From NCBI RefSeq assembly GCF_947496995.1, contig NZ_CANMFD010000003.1, forward strand, positions 434,001-498,000: DNA of 64,000 bases, read 5' to 3'. The DNA comes from an uncultured Roseibium sp. (GTDB lineage Bacteria > Pseudomonadota > Alphaproteobacteria > Rhizobiales > Stappiaceae). Position numbers and translations under genes: made by a program. This document shows positions 1-8,936 of the stretch, piece after piece. The notes beneath the pieces are model-generated. The model did no database searches. It saw only the letters and a list, made by a program, of their open reading frames with translations, and was not told the origin of the DNA. Each line of letters begins with the position of its first letter. The first letter of the stretch is position 1.

Positions 1-1
1 T

Positions 2-172
2 ATTGAAATCGGCTGGATCGAGTATGATCCGACCAACGCGCTTCGCGTCGGCCAGGATCACATTGTCGTAGCCAGGGGCCGCGACTACGGCGACGCCGCC
101 CCCGTCAAGGGTGTCCTGCGCACCGCCGGCGGCCAGACCACCGACCACAAGGTCGACGTCGTCCCGCGTTGA
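2..172 (+). CDS. Transglutaminase-like family protein, C-terminal end (partial)
   Basis: Open from the window edge to a TGA at 170-172, giving 56 residues. The peptide contains WIEYDPTN followed by GQDHIVVARGRDYGDAAPVKG. This matches the C-terminal end of bacterial transglutaminase-like (cysteine peptidase fold) proteins, in which a DPTN segment carries the catalytic Asp and is followed by an H-I-x-V-A-x-GRDY block and a short beta-strand tail. The catalytic Cys and His would lie outside the window. The substrate is unknown; such proteins are usually cytoplasmic and often sit near alpha-E and circularly permuted ATP-grasp genes, which cannot be checked here. Confidence 0.75.
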   Translation: MEIGWIEYDPTNALRVGQDHIVVARGRDYGDAAPVKGVLRTAGGQTTDHKVDVVPR

Positions 173-337
173 TCCTTCGTTGCGAATGCCCGAATGGCCG
201 GCCGCAACGGCGCGTTATACCAAAGAGCGTTGATTAGGACTCATTGCAGGATATCCCCCGCTCGTCCGCCGAAAGCTGTTTCCAACGTCGGTAATTTGCT
301 AAACTGTAATTCGGAACCTCGGGTGCGGGAGCCGGTG

Positions 338-1174
338 ATGCGTTCAGTCCTGATAGCAGTCCTTGTCTTTGTTGTTACGACCGGAGCAAGTCTGGCCGAC
401 TACAATCGGTCGAAGGCCTGGTTCCATGACATGACCTATCAGGAGCGCATCCGGACGCAGTTTCTGCTGGTGTTCACCGGCGACTACACAGGGCTGGTCG
501 ACGGCACGTTCGGGCCCCTCACCTACACTGCGCTGACGTCCTTTCAAGAACACCGCGAGCATGTCCCGGACGGCGTTCCCGATGCCAGGCAAATACTGAT
601 CCTGCAGCGGGACGGTCTTGATCTGGTCAGGCGCGTCGGGTTCGAGACAATCCACGAGACTGAAAGCGGACTGACCCTCGGTGTCCCGGCCAAGCTGTTC
701 GAGCCGGCCTCGGCGACAAGGCGCGGGCGGCACTGGCTGGCTCATGACAGCAGCATTGAACTGGAAACATGGCGCGTGCCTCGGGAGGAGACCGATTATC
801 AGGCGCTTTATCGGCGGGCGATCCGGCCGCAGGACGGTCGCGTCGTCGCCTCCAAAAACTTCCGCAACGACTACTTCATCGTGTCGGGACAGCAGGATGG
901 GCGCAGCTTTTATCTGAGGGTCATGAAGACGCCGCAGGACAGCCGGGGTTTCTCGCTTTCCTGGGAACCGAAACACACGGTTTTCATGAACCGTGTGGCG
1001 ATCGCCATGTCCAGCAGCATGACCGGCATCGTGGCGGGAGACGACAGCAGCCGGGACAGCCCGGATGATGCACCCGAGGCGGCACGCGCACCACGGCCTG
1101 AAGGTCTGAACAGTGCCGCACCTAAATCGGAAACCGTGATATCGCGCTCCGCCGAAAGCGGAACAGGGTCCTGA
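338..1174 (+). CDS. Secreted peptidoglycan-binding-like protein
   Basis: 278 residues from the ATG at 338. This start was preferred over an upstream in-frame ATG at 194 because it follows a GGGAG-like ribosome site and opens directly into a signal peptide (MRSVLIAVLVFVVTTGASLA). The mature N-terminus (about residues 25-95) has a short helical repeat with FTGDYTGLVDGTFGPLTYTAL, the usual 'G-x-VDG-x-FGP-x-T' pattern of peptidoglycan-binding domains. The rest is a beta-rich domain I cannot assign, ending in a low-complexity Pro/Ala/Ser tail. The protein is probably periplasmic or envelope-associated. No catalytic motif is visible, so the function remains open. Confidence 0.7.
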   Translation: MRSVLIAVLVFVVTTGASLADYNRSKAWFHDMTYQERIRTQFLLVFTGDYTGLVDGTFGPLTYTALTSFQEHREHVPDGVPDARQILILQRDGLDLVRRVGFETIHETESGLTLGVPAKLFEPASATRRGRHWLAHDSSIELETWRVPREETDYQALYRRAIRPQDGRVVASKNFRNDYFIVSGQQDGRSFYLRVMKTPQDSRGFSLSWEPKHTVFMNRVAIAMSSSMTGIVAGDDSSRDSPDDAPEAARAPRPEGLNSAAPKSETVISRSAESGTGS

Positions 1175-1212
1175 CCCACGGCACGGCCAGCCTGAAAATC
1201 CTCAAAGGATGA

Positions 1213-1256
1213 CCGGTCCCGTGTCGACCCGAAGGCACACGGAACCGGATCTTTAG
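1213..1256 (+). terminator. Stem-loop between convergent genes, probable terminator
   Basis: CCGGTCCCGTGT at 1213-1224 pairs with ACACGGAACCGG at 1237-1248 (12-bp arms, one C/A mismatch, 12-nt loop). On the plus strand it is followed by ATCTTTAGTTT. It lies between the convergent secreted-protein gene and the chemoreceptor gene, so it could end transcription from the left and perhaps from both sides. Confidence 0.6.
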
Positions 1257-1273
1257 TTTAGATCATCGCACTC

Positions 1274-3061
1274 TTATGCGGCCTGAAGTCTGGCGATGAA
1301 GCTGTCGACTTCAACCTTGAGCTTCGAGGCCTGACCGGAAAGTTCGCCGGCCGCCATGGTGACCTGGCTGGCTGCCGCCCCGGTTTCCTGCGATGCCTGG
1401 GTAACGCTGACGATGTTTTCCGAAACCGCCTGTGTCCCGTTCGCCGCTTCGGTAACGTTCTGGGCGATCTCCCTGGTCGCGGCATCCTGTTGCCCCATCG
1501 CCGTGGCGATATCGACCGAGGTCTCGTTGATGCGGGCAATGATGCCGCCGATTTCCCCGATCGAGGCGACAGACGTGCTGGTCTGTTCCTGGATCTCCTT
1601 GATCAGGTTGGAGATGTTGTCGGTTGCCTTGCCGGTTTCGCTGGCCAGAGCCTTGACCTCGCTTGCAACCACCGCAAAGCCCTTGCCTGCCTCACCCGCT
1701 CTGGCGGATTCGATGGTGGCGTTCAGGGCCAGCAGATTGGTCTGCTCTGCGATGTCGGAGATCATCGAAATGACATCTCCGATCTTTTCGGCTGTCTGTG
1801 CGAGCTGATCCATCTGACCTTCGGTCTTGGCGACCTCGTCTACCGCCTGCTGGGAGATGGTCGAAGCCTGCGACACCCTCGAATTGATCTCGCCGATCGA
1901 ACTGGAGAGTTCCTCCGTCGCGGACGAGACCGTCGCGACGTTGGTGGTGGCCTCTTCCGTTGCTGCGGCTACGGAGGTTGCCTGGCTGCTGGTCTCTTCC
2001 GCGATGCTGGACATGGATTGCGCGGTCGCCTGCAGCTCGGCCGAGGCTGAAGAAACGGTTTCGACAATCGCGCCTATGTTGGACACGAACTGACTGGATG
2101 CCTCCGCCAGGGCGCGCTGGCGTTCTTCTTCGGCTTCGCGTTTCTGCCGCTGCTCCTCTTCAAGCTCCCTCGTGCGCACCATGGTGTCGCGGAAAGTCTG
2201 ATAGGCCGTTGCCACAGCACCGATCTCGTCCTGGGCGTAGATCTTCACCTCGGTGGTGTAATCGCCGGACGTCAGTGCGTTGATGCCCGTCACCACTTCG
2301 CTCAGGGGCCGGGTGATCGCTCTGCGGATAAGAATAGCCGCGAACGTCAGGGAGGCCGCGAAGATGATCGCGGATATCACCAGAATGCTCCAGAGAGCAA
2401 GCTTCTCCGCCGCCAGCGCCGTCTGGGCAGCATCGAGCGTGAACTGTTCGAGCTCGTGCACCAGTTCTTCAAGCTCATGGTTGAGCTTTGTTTCTTCCGC
2501 CTTGATGCCACCCTGCATCGCCAGAGCTTCGTCCATATGGCCGGTTTCGATGAGCTCGAAGGCCTCCAGGGCATGGTCGTCGTAGCTCTTGTGTTCGGCA
2601 GCTATCAGCTTGAAGGCGTCATAGACCTTCTGAAATTCCGCCTTCATTTCTTCCGAATGGGCTACTTTCGCAGCTTCACCAGCAAGACCCCGGGCGTCGA
2701 CAATCTCCTGGTCGACCTTCTTTGCGTACTTCTCGAAGGTATCACGCGCTTCGATGAACTCACCGTGCGCGTTGTCATCTCCCTCCATCATCACGCCGGC
2801 CCGCAAGGCACGCTCGAGATTGATGGATTGTTCGAGCTGATGGATTGTGATCACGCTGACCGCGTTGGTCAGAGGAATGTCCTGGTTGGCGACACCGTCA
2901 ATCAGAGTACCGATCTTATCGAGCTGCCACAGGCCAATCCCGGCCACCAGAACCAGTCCGGCAAGGCACGTCCCGACGACAAACATGATCTTGGTGCCGA
3001 TACTTCCCGAACGCTTTGCAGGTGCCTGGCCCTGTTCTTCGATTTGCTCTGTCACTTGCAT
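1274..3061 (-). CDS. Methyl-accepting chemotaxis protein, four-helix-bundle sensor
   Basis: 595 residues. Of three consecutive in-frame ATGs (3067, 3064, 3061), the last has the best spacing to AGGAG. Layout: cytoplasmic N-terminus, TM1 about residues 24-46, a periplasmic helical sensor of about 170 residues (four-helix-bundle type, rich in Glu/Lys/Ala), TM2 about 221-245, HAMP about 246-298, then a long coiled-coil signalling domain. The conserved hairpin tip is at about 438-470 ([27 protein letters not shown], given in part here). It transmits ligand binding to CheA/CheW. Gln/Glu-rich methylation helices flank the tip. No CheR-docking pentapeptide is seen at the C-terminus. Ligand unknown; the gene stands alone. 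Confidence 0.93.
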   Translation of the reverse strand: MQVTEQIEEQGQAPAKRSGSIGTKIMFVVGTCLAGLVLVAGIGLWQLDKIGTLIDGVANQDIPLTNAVSVITIHQLEQSINLERALRAGVMMEGDDNAHGEFIEARDTFEKYAKKVDQEIVDARGLAGEAAKVAHSEEMKAEFQKVYDAFKLIAAEHKSYDDHALEAFELIETGHMDEALAMQGGIKAEETKLNHELEELVHELEQFTLDAAQTALAAEKLALWSILVISAIIFAASLTFAAILIRRAITRPLSEVVTGINALTSGDYTTEVKIYAQDEIGAVATAYQTFRDTMVRTRELEEEQRQKREAEEERQRALAEASSQFVSNIGAIVETVSSASAELQATAQSMSSIAEETSSQATSVAAATEEATTNVATVSSATEELSSSIGEINSRVSQASTISQQAVDEVAKTEGQMDQLAQTAEKIGDVISMISDIAEQTNLLALNATIESARAGEAGKGFAVVASEVKALASETGKATDNISNLIKEIQEQTSTSVASIGEIGGIIARINETSVDIATAMGQQDAATREIAQNVTEAANGTQAVSENIVSVTQASQETGAAASQVTMAAGELSGQASKLKVEVDSFIARLQAA

Positions 3062-3714
3062 CATCATTTCTCCTAACAATGCATTCCTGAAAAGACGCGA
3101 CCCGGCACCAGTGACCTTTGCGGAATCAGGTGGGCAGAAGCAGCGTAACCACGATGAAGCAGGCCGGTTGAAATCCTCTCGATCCCAACGGCTCGCCAAC
3201 CCGTTCACAAGACACTCCCCCACGTAAACGTAAGCTTAAAATTAATTGCAAGTATTGGTAGAGAAGAAATTATTATTACAGGCGATGAAACTAAAGGGTG
3301 CAAATTGCAATCTGGAAGATCAAAAAACAACCCAGAAGGAGAGAAAAAACCGCTGAAAAAAGCCAATTCTGATAACCATCATTCAAATTTGTTTCTCTTT
3401 TTTCGAAAATTTCCGAAGCCCTAATGTCAAATACCTACGTATAAATTACAATGAGTAATCACTACGATTAAATCCCCGGAAGACGATGTATTATTTGTTA
3501 GAGGAAAATACATACGAAATTTTTCCCCTAACGAAATGGAAATAAACTTGATTTTTTTAGTAGATCGAGGAAATCCATATCGCACTGCACGATAAATCTA
3601 TCTGCCAGGATTTCCATTCCGGAACACGACGATCTGGCGCCCGCAGCCATTCAGCCACAGGCATGAGTCCGCGTGCCGGAGACGCGCCCTACCGGGTCGC
3701 CCAACCGGATCGCA
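3062..3714. other. Intergenic region with an AT-rich core
   Basis: 653 bp lie between the chemoreceptor start and the stop of the MalK-type ATPase gene. The stretch from about 3225 to 3600 is strikingly AT-rich with A- and T-tracts, unlike the GC-rich flanks. It must contain the chemoreceptor promoter. No ORF with a ribosome site, no tRNA-like fold and no long repeat were seen. A small RNA or a horizontally acquired remnant cannot be excluded by eye. Confidence 0.6.
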
Positions 3715-4776
3715 CTATCGGATGGCCTTGTCGTCGGCGTCGAAGAAATGCATGCGCGACTCGTCGAACTTGAGGCCGATACGGGCGCCTTCTTCCACGC
3801 TTTCGCTGCCGCTGATGCGCACCAGAACCGTCTCCAGGCCGTCCAGCGCCACATAGAGGAACGTGTCGGACCCGAGATATTCGGTGACTTCGACGGTTCC
3901 GGTACAATGATGCCCCTCGTCGGGGCCGGTAACGCTGATATGTTCCGGGCGGACGCCCAGCTTGACCGGTGCTTGCGATGAGCCCGCATGCGGATATCGT
4001 CCGCCGCCGTGCCCCAGCAGAGAGAAGCGGTCTCCGTCAATGGTGCAGGGCAGCACGTTCATCTTTGGCGAGCCGATGAACTGGGCGACGAACAGATTGT
4101 CCGGTCGCTCGTACAGCTCACGCGGGGACCCGGCCTGCTCGATCCGCCCGGCCTGCAGCACCACGATCTTGTCGGCCAGCGTCATGGCTTCCACCTGATC
4201 ATGGGTCACATAGATCATGGTCGTGCCGAGGCTCTTGTGCAGGCGTGCGATCTCCAGGCGCATTTCCACGCGCAGGGCCGCGTCCAGGTTCGACAACGGT
4301 TCGTCGAACAGGAAGGCGCTCGGCTCACGCACGATGGCCCGGCCGATGGCGACCCGCTGGCGCTGCCCGCCGGAAAGCGCTTTCGGACGCCTGTCCAGAT
4401 AGTCGTCGAGTTTCAGGACATCGGCGGCCGCATTCACCTTCCGGGTAATCTCGTCCTTGGGAACCCCGGCGGTCTTCAGGCCGAAGCCGACGTTCTCGCG
4501 CACCGACATGTGCGGATAAAGCGCATAGGACTGAAAAACCATGGACAGCCCCCGGCCCGACGGAGGCAGGGCGGTCACATCCTTGCCGTCAATGTCGATT
4601 GTCCCGCGGCTGGTTTCCTCAAGACCCGAGATAAGCCGGAGCAGGGTCGACTTTCCGCACCCCGACGGGCCCACGAAAATGACGAATTCGCCATCCTCGA
4701 CCTGAAGATCGATCCCTTTGATGACCTGCAGTGTCCCGAACCATTTTTCGACCTTGTTGAGCTGGATCGCACCCAT
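3715..4776 (-). CDS. Sugar ABC transporter ATPase, MalK/UgpC type
   Basis: 353 residues, starting at [13 protein letters not shown]; the longer upstream reading runs into the preceding gene and lacks homology. Nucleotide-binding domain: Walker [10 protein letters not shown] at residues 36-44, Q-loop [10 protein letters not shown], signature LSGGQRQR at about 134-141, Walker B AFLFDEP at about 154-160, and an H-loop in YVTHDQVEA. The C-terminal third is the OB-fold (TOBE) regulatory domain typical of CUT1 sugar importers. It is the last gene of the six-gene operon and begins 13 bp after the glycoside hydrolase stop. It energises the permease pair encoded at 6116-8649. Confidence 0.93.
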   Translation of the reverse strand: MGAIQLNKVEKWFGTLQVIKGIDLQVEDGEFVIFVGPSGCGKSTLLRLISGLEETSRGTIDIDGKDVTALPPSGRGLSMVFQSYALYPHMSVRENVGFGLKTAGVPKDEITRKVNAAADVLKLDDYLDRRPKALSGGQRQRVAIGRAIVREPSAFLFDEPLSNLDAALRVEMRLEIARLHKSLGTTMIYVTHDQVEAMTLADKIVVLQAGRIEQAGSPRELYERPDNLFVAQFIGSPKMNVLPCTIDGDRFSLLGHGGGRYPHAGSSQAPVKLGVRPEHISVTGPDEGHHCTGTVEVTEYLGSDTFLYVALDGLETVLVRISGSESVEEGARIGLKFDESRMHFFDADDKAIR

Positions 4777-4789
4777 GAAACAGTCCTCG

Positions 4790-6079
4790 TTAAGCCGCTT
4801 GTTCAGCGTGTGTGGGCGATGCCCAGGAAAGCCAGATGGCGGAGGTCCAGGAGAACGTGCCGCCACCGGCACCCGCACCCGTCTCCGGGCTGAAATATTC
4901 CGCAAATCCGCCTGTCTCGATCAGGCTTGCCGTATCGGCCCGCAACCGTTCTGCACGCATCGTGTCGCCTGCCTCGGCAAACCCGCGCGCAATCATGTAG
5001 TTGATCATCGCCCAGACCGGCCCGCGCCAGTATCGCAGCGGCTCGTAGCTGGCGTGATCCGGATCGTAGGAAGGCATCAGGAAGCGGACCTTCGACGCTA
5101 TCCTGTCGAAATGCGCCTGCAGGGACTTCATTGTCGTCTCGTCCCGAATGCCCGCGTAGAGCGCCAGGAACGCGGCGCTCGAAATGCCGTCGGTCAGTTT
5201 CCCCGACCGCTCGTCGAAAGCCACATGCGCTTTCAGGTCCTCGTTCCAGAGCGTCTTCGCACCGGCTTCCATCTTGGCAATCCAGCCCCGGATTTCAGTC
5301 GCCTCGGCGGCCCTGCCGAGGCGTTCCGCCAGCGACAGCAGATCCCGGTTGGCCCGCAGGAAGATGAAGGTCACTCCCGGATCGGCCACGAAGAACGGGC
5401 AGGTTCTGGCAACCTCCGCCGGATCCCATTTCACCGCGCGGCAGGCGGCCATGATGCTCAGATAGCGGTCATAGTCCGCCTTTTGCGGACGCATCGCCGG
5501 ATCCACATGGGAGGTGTCCTTGCGCTCGTAAGGCCCGATGTCCGCAATCTCGACCGCCCGCAAGGCGTCGTCCCAGTCCGGAAGGTTGTCCCGGCCGGAT
5601 TCCCAAGGGTGAATGACCGCGATGACACCCAGATCCTGAGGGTCGCGATAGGCAAGAAACCAGCGGTGCCACTGCATGAGTTTGGGAAACAGGGCCGCCG
5701 CCCGATCAAGCGACTGGCCGGTCACATCCGCATCGACAAGTTCGCGGATCACGGTTGCGGCGACCGGCGGCTGGGAATGGCCCGAACTCGGGATCGGCCC
5801 GCCATCCGTGCCCCAGACCGACGGGCCCGGAAAGTAGCTCGGGTCGTCCTTGCGGAACAGGATATGCGGCACCATGCCGTCGCGCCACTGGCCCTGGAAC
5901 AGCATCTCGATTTCCCGCCAGGCACGGTCCTGGTCGAAGGTGGCAAAGCCCAGCGCGACAAACACCGAATCCCAGTTCCACTGGTAGGGATACAGCCCCT
6001 TGGTCGGCACCGTATAGCCACCCTGGTCATTCTCGATCAGGATGGATTTCGCTTTTTGGTCTAAATCCGAATTGGACAC
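4790..6079 (-). CDS. MGH1-like (GH63-clan) glycoside hydrolase
   Basis: 429 residues, no signal peptide, so cytoplasmic. The fold is an (alpha/alpha)6 barrel. Recognisable blocks include [13 protein letters not shown] near the N-terminus, [32 protein letters not shown] and, near the C-terminus, [16 protein letters not shown] and [12 protein letters not shown]. These are the hallmarks of the MGH1-like group within GH63/clan GH-G, which includes mannosylglycerate and glucosylglycerate hydrolases; trehalase and glucosidase relatives share the fold. The W-E-S-G-x-D-N block carries the likely catalytic Asp. It sits inside an ABC-importer operon, so it probably cleaves the imported glycoside. Exact substrate is inference. 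Confidence 0.85.
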   Translation of the reverse strand: MSNSDLDQKAKSILIENDQGGYTVPTKGLYPYQWNWDSVFVALGFATFDQDRAWREIEMLFQGQWRDGMVPHILFRKDDPSYFPGPSVWGTDGGPIPSSGHSQPPVAATVIRELVDADVTGQSLDRAAALFPKLMQWHRWFLAYRDPQDLGVIAVIHPWESGRDNLPDWDDALRAVEIADIGPYERKDTSHVDPAMRPQKADYDRYLSIMAACRAVKWDPAEVARTCPFFVADPGVTFIFLRANRDLLSLAERLGRAAEATEIRGWIAKMEAGAKTLWNEDLKAHVAFDERSGKLTDGISSAAFLALYAGIRDETTMKSLQAHFDRIASKVRFLMPSYDPDHASYEPLRYWRGPVWAMINYMIARGFAEAGDTMRAERLRADTASLIETGGFAEYFSPETGAGAGGGTFSWTSAIWLSWASPTHAEQAA

Positions 6080-6115
6080 AGGTAACTCCCATGGGCCTCT
6101 TGCGAGCCCTTTTGA

Positions 6116-7348
6116 TTATCCCTTGACGCTGCCGGCCGTCAGGCCCTGCACAAGGAAGCGTTCGAACCACAGAAAGATGACGAGGACAGGCACCGTGGCG
6201 ATCACCGCGCCGGCCATCAGGTGCTGACGGGGCACCTCGGAGGAATTCAGCGACACGACCCCCCGCGACAGGGTGAAGATGTCCGGATTGTCCAGGAACA
6301 TGAAGGCGAACAGGAACTCGTTCCAGGCGATCATGAAGACGTAAAGAGACACCGAGGCGAGTGCCGGAAGCGACAGCGGCAGCGTGATCTTCAGGATGAC
6401 CCCGATACGGCTGAGCCCGTCCATCAGGCCCGCCTCCTCCAGCTCGGCGGGCAACCCGCGGAAATAACCCTGCAGCATGTAAAGCGCGACGGGAATGGTG
6501 GTCGCCGGATAGACGATCAGGAGCCCGGTCAGCGTGTTGCGCAGACCGAGCTGCGAGAACACGGCATAGAGCGGGATCACCAGCACGATCGCCGGAACCA
6601 TGTAGATCAACAGGACGGAGCGGGCCAGAAGCGCCTGACCGGGAAACCTCAGCCGGGAGACGGCATAGGCCCCTGGCACGGAAAGCAGCAGCGTGATGAC
6701 GACCGTCGCCACGGAGACAAAGGCGGACACCATCAGGTAACGGCCGAAGTTGAACTGGGTGAAGAGTTCCACATAGGAGCGCACCAGGCCGCTCAGCCCT
6801 TGCGAGAAGTCGATGGAAAGATCGAGCGGGTTGGCCAGGAGCGTCTGCTGGCTCTTCAGCGATGTCATCACCATCACATAGAAGGGCAGCGCCACGATGA
6901 TGGTGAAGACGACGAAGCCGACGCCCTTGGCGATGCGGATATAGATCACCTCCCGCTCATAGCGGCTCATCGCACCGAAACGGGCATCGCGCAGGCAGAG
7001 CCTGAGAGCTGCCGTCACGCCGGCGACGAAGGCGATCAGCGCGAGCCCCTGCCAGACAGGAGCAACGGAGAGTGGCAGGCTGAACGGCCCGGCAAAGCTG
7101 GCGATCATCAGCACCAGGAACACCACGACCGCGCAATAGGCCCAGGCCGGCGCGCCCCCTGTGCCTGTCGCGGAGCCACGCCAGACAAACACCAGTGCCC
7201 CGAGCAACCCGGCAAGGCCTGCGGCCGTTGCCTGAGGCAGTGCGACTTCACCGGTAATCAGCGTCAGCGTGACACCGATAACCACCATGGCCATGACGCC
7301 CCACAGGAGACCGGTGAAAGCAGTCAACACGATGCTGGCGGGTCTCAT
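6116..7348 (-). CDS. Sugar ABC transporter permease (MalG-like) with extra N-terminal membrane domain
   Basis: 410 residues, against the usual 270-300 for this family. About 120 N-terminal residues form four additional hydrophobic segments (near residues 8-32, 40-57, 69-88 and 96-115). The standard six-helix MalG-type core follows, starting around residue 140 (VGFVVFTIIVALPFYVMVMTS). The EAA loop is present as ELEEAGLMDGLSRIGVILKITLPLSLP, which docks on the ATPase. The C-terminus GLTAGSVKG is typical of the family. The start overlaps the stop of the partner permease by 4 bp. The added helices are not needed for transport in relatives and their role is unknown. Confidence 0.9.
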   Translation of the reverse strand: MRPASIVLTAFTGLLWGVMAMVVIGVTLTLITGEVALPQATAAGLAGLLGALVFVWRGSATGTGGAPAWAYCAVVVFLVLMIASFAGPFSLPLSVAPVWQGLALIAFVAGVTAALRLCLRDARFGAMSRYEREVIYIRIAKGVGFVVFTIIVALPFYVMVMTSLKSQQTLLANPLDLSIDFSQGLSGLVRSYVELFTQFNFGRYLMVSAFVSVATVVITLLLSVPGAYAVSRLRFPGQALLARSVLLIYMVPAIVLVIPLYAVFSQLGLRNTLTGLLIVYPATTIPVALYMLQGYFRGLPAELEEAGLMDGLSRIGVILKITLPLSLPALASVSLYVFMIAWNEFLFAFMFLDNPDIFTLSRGVVSLNSSEVPRQHLMAGAVIATVPVLVIFLWFERFLVQGLTAGSVKG

Positions 7349-8649
7349 AGCCCTTCCTCCTTCGGCGAGAAGCGGATGAAAAGAGTGGCGAAGGTGACCA
7401 GCACGACGAAGACTACCACCGCGACCGCGGCACCCGCCCCGAGATTGGAGAGCGCAAAGCCCTGCTCATAGACATCCACCGTCAGCGTTCGCGTGCCCGC
7501 GTTGCCGCCCGTGAGAAGGAAAATGTCGTCGAACTTGTTGAAGGTCCAGATGAAGCGCAGCAGGAACAGCACCGACAGAATGCCCATGAGTTGCGGCAGC
7601 GACAGGTACCAGAACTGCTGCAGAGGCGTCGCGCCGTCCATTTCCGCCGCCTCGTACATGTCCGTGTTGATCGACTGCATGCGCGCCAGAATAAACAGGA
7701 AGGACAGGGGGAAATACCGCCAGGCCTCGAAGGCGATCACGGTCGTCAGCGCCAGCGGAAATTCCAGCGGGATGCCGAAGATGGAAAACTCTATCGCCCG
7801 CTGGCCGAAGAAATTGATCGGGTCCGAGACGACGCCCATCTTGGTCAGCAGCGCGTTCAGCGTGCCGGAGAACGGATCGAACAGCACCACCCAGGTGAAG
7901 GCGACGGCAATCACCGGAGATACGTAGGGAAACAGGAAGAGACCGCGCAGAAAGCCTCTGCCGGGAAATGCGGTGTGCAGCAGCTGGGCCGCGAACAGTC
8001 CAAGGACGAGTGCGCCACCGGTGCCGAAGATCGTGTAATAGAACGTCACCCGCAGAACCGACCAGAATTCATCGGCACTGAAGATCCTGGAGAAGTTCTC
8101 GAAGGTGAATTCGAAATTGGTGAGCACGTTGTTGGCATCACCGGTGACCACCGGTTCGCTCGCCCGCTCCGGGCGGTTGGCGGCAAGGAACTCTTCTGAA
8201 ACGGTCCCTTCCAGTTGAAGCCTGTCCCGCCAGCCCGGCTCCACGGTTCCGAGCGTGCAGGTCAGCGCACTGCCGGACAGCTCGCAGCCCTGCGGCAGGC
8301 CGGTTACGGTGAAGCCTGCCGGGACCTCGTCCTTCAGCACCACATCGCGGATCTCTTCGTCACGGGAGGAGTTGCGCAACCGGTATTCCAGCGTCGCGCT
8401 GTCGCCGGCCGTTTCCGGGCCTCCCCGAAGGCGTTCATTGACGAGAACCGCGGGCGGGCGCAGATCGCCGAGCTGAACCGGCTTCACGCTGATCCAGAAA
8501 TTGGCCAGAAGCGGACCGGCGACGATCACCAGAATGATCAGGAAGGTCGGCGCCAGCATCAGATAGGCCAGCCACATCTCGCGGCGCTGCATCGGCCCGA
8601 TGCCTTTCGGCGGGCCTTCGGAAACAGGTTGACTGGTTTGTGCGCTCAT
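7345..8649 (-). CDS. Sugar ABC transporter permease (MalF-like) with DUF11-like periplasmic insert
   Basis: 434 residues. TM1 is at about residues 27-54. It is followed by a periplasmic insertion (about 65-175) before the conserved ...NVLTNFEFTFENFSRIF region and the remaining helices. The insert reads as a DUF11/Ig-like beta domain: YRLRNSS, VVLKDEVPAGFTVTGLP and two cysteines (C122 and C131) in GCELSG..LTCTLGTVEPG. The permease core has the EAA motif MYEAAEMDGATPLQQFW and the usual C-terminal helices. It pairs with the downstream MalG-like permease (4-bp overlap). E. coli MalF also has a large periplasmic loop at this place that contacts the binding protein, so a similar role is plausible. 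Confidence 0.9.
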   Translation of the reverse strand: MSAQTSQPVSEGPPKGIGPMQRREMWLAYLMLAPTFLIILVIVAGPLLANFWISVKPVQLGDLRPPAVLVNERLRGGPETAGDSATLEYRLRNSSRDEEIRDVVLKDEVPAGFTVTGLPQGCELSGSALTCTLGTVEPGWRDRLQLEGTVSEEFLAANRPERASEPVVTGDANNVLTNFEFTFENFSRIFSADEFWSVLRVTFYYTIFGTGGALVLGLFAAQLLHTAFPGRGFLRGLFLFPYVSPVIAVAFTWVVLFDPFSGTLNALLTKMGVVSDPINFFGQRAIEFSIFGIPLEFPLALTTVIAFEAWRYFPLSFLFILARMQSINTDMYEAAEMDGATPLQQFWYLSLPQLMGILSVLFLLRFIWTFNKFDDIFLLTGGNAGTRTLTVDVYEQGFALSNLGAGAAVAVVVFVVLVTFATLFIRFSPKEEGL

Positions 8650-8848
8650 TGGTTTGGCTCTGCTTTTCGTGCCTTCGCCGCCGATGGGGCCACGTTTGGG
8701 CGAACTCTGTCCCGTCCGCCCGCGTCTGTGTCAGGCTGGGCCGGGGATGGACCGGGCATTCTCCAGTCTTCTGGAACGCCCGGCCTGCTCTCGGAGGAAA
8801 TGTTCATGCCGCTACTTCAGGCAAGGCAGGCGCGTCGGGTGGATAGGA

Positions 8849-8880
8849 CCGGCCTCTTCTCCCCATAGAGGGAAGAGAAA
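8849..8880 (-). other. Possible mRNA stem between binding-protein and permease genes
   Basis: CTCTT at 8854-8858 plus CCC at 8861-8863 can pair with GGGAAGAG at 8870-8877, leaving a 2-nt bulge and a 6-nt loop. On the transcribed (minus) strand the stem lies in the 287-bp gap after the binding-protein gene, where many importer operons have an attenuating or RNA-stabilising hairpin. No strong T-run follows in the minus direction, so it is recorded with low confidence. Confidence 0.35.
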
Positions 8881-8936
8881 ACCGCAGCCGAACCCTCGGT
8901 CAGTAACGCGCCTCGCCTTGCGAGCGGGAAATTCCC

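Noticed and set aside
194-337. N-terminal extension of the secreted protein gene from the ATG at 194
   Set aside because: The extension has no ribosome site and would bury a clear signal peptide that begins at the ATG at 338.
3225-3600. Genomic island or prophage remnant at the AT-rich stretch
   Set aside because: Too short, no integrase, tRNA end or direct repeats; flanking genes are ordinary.
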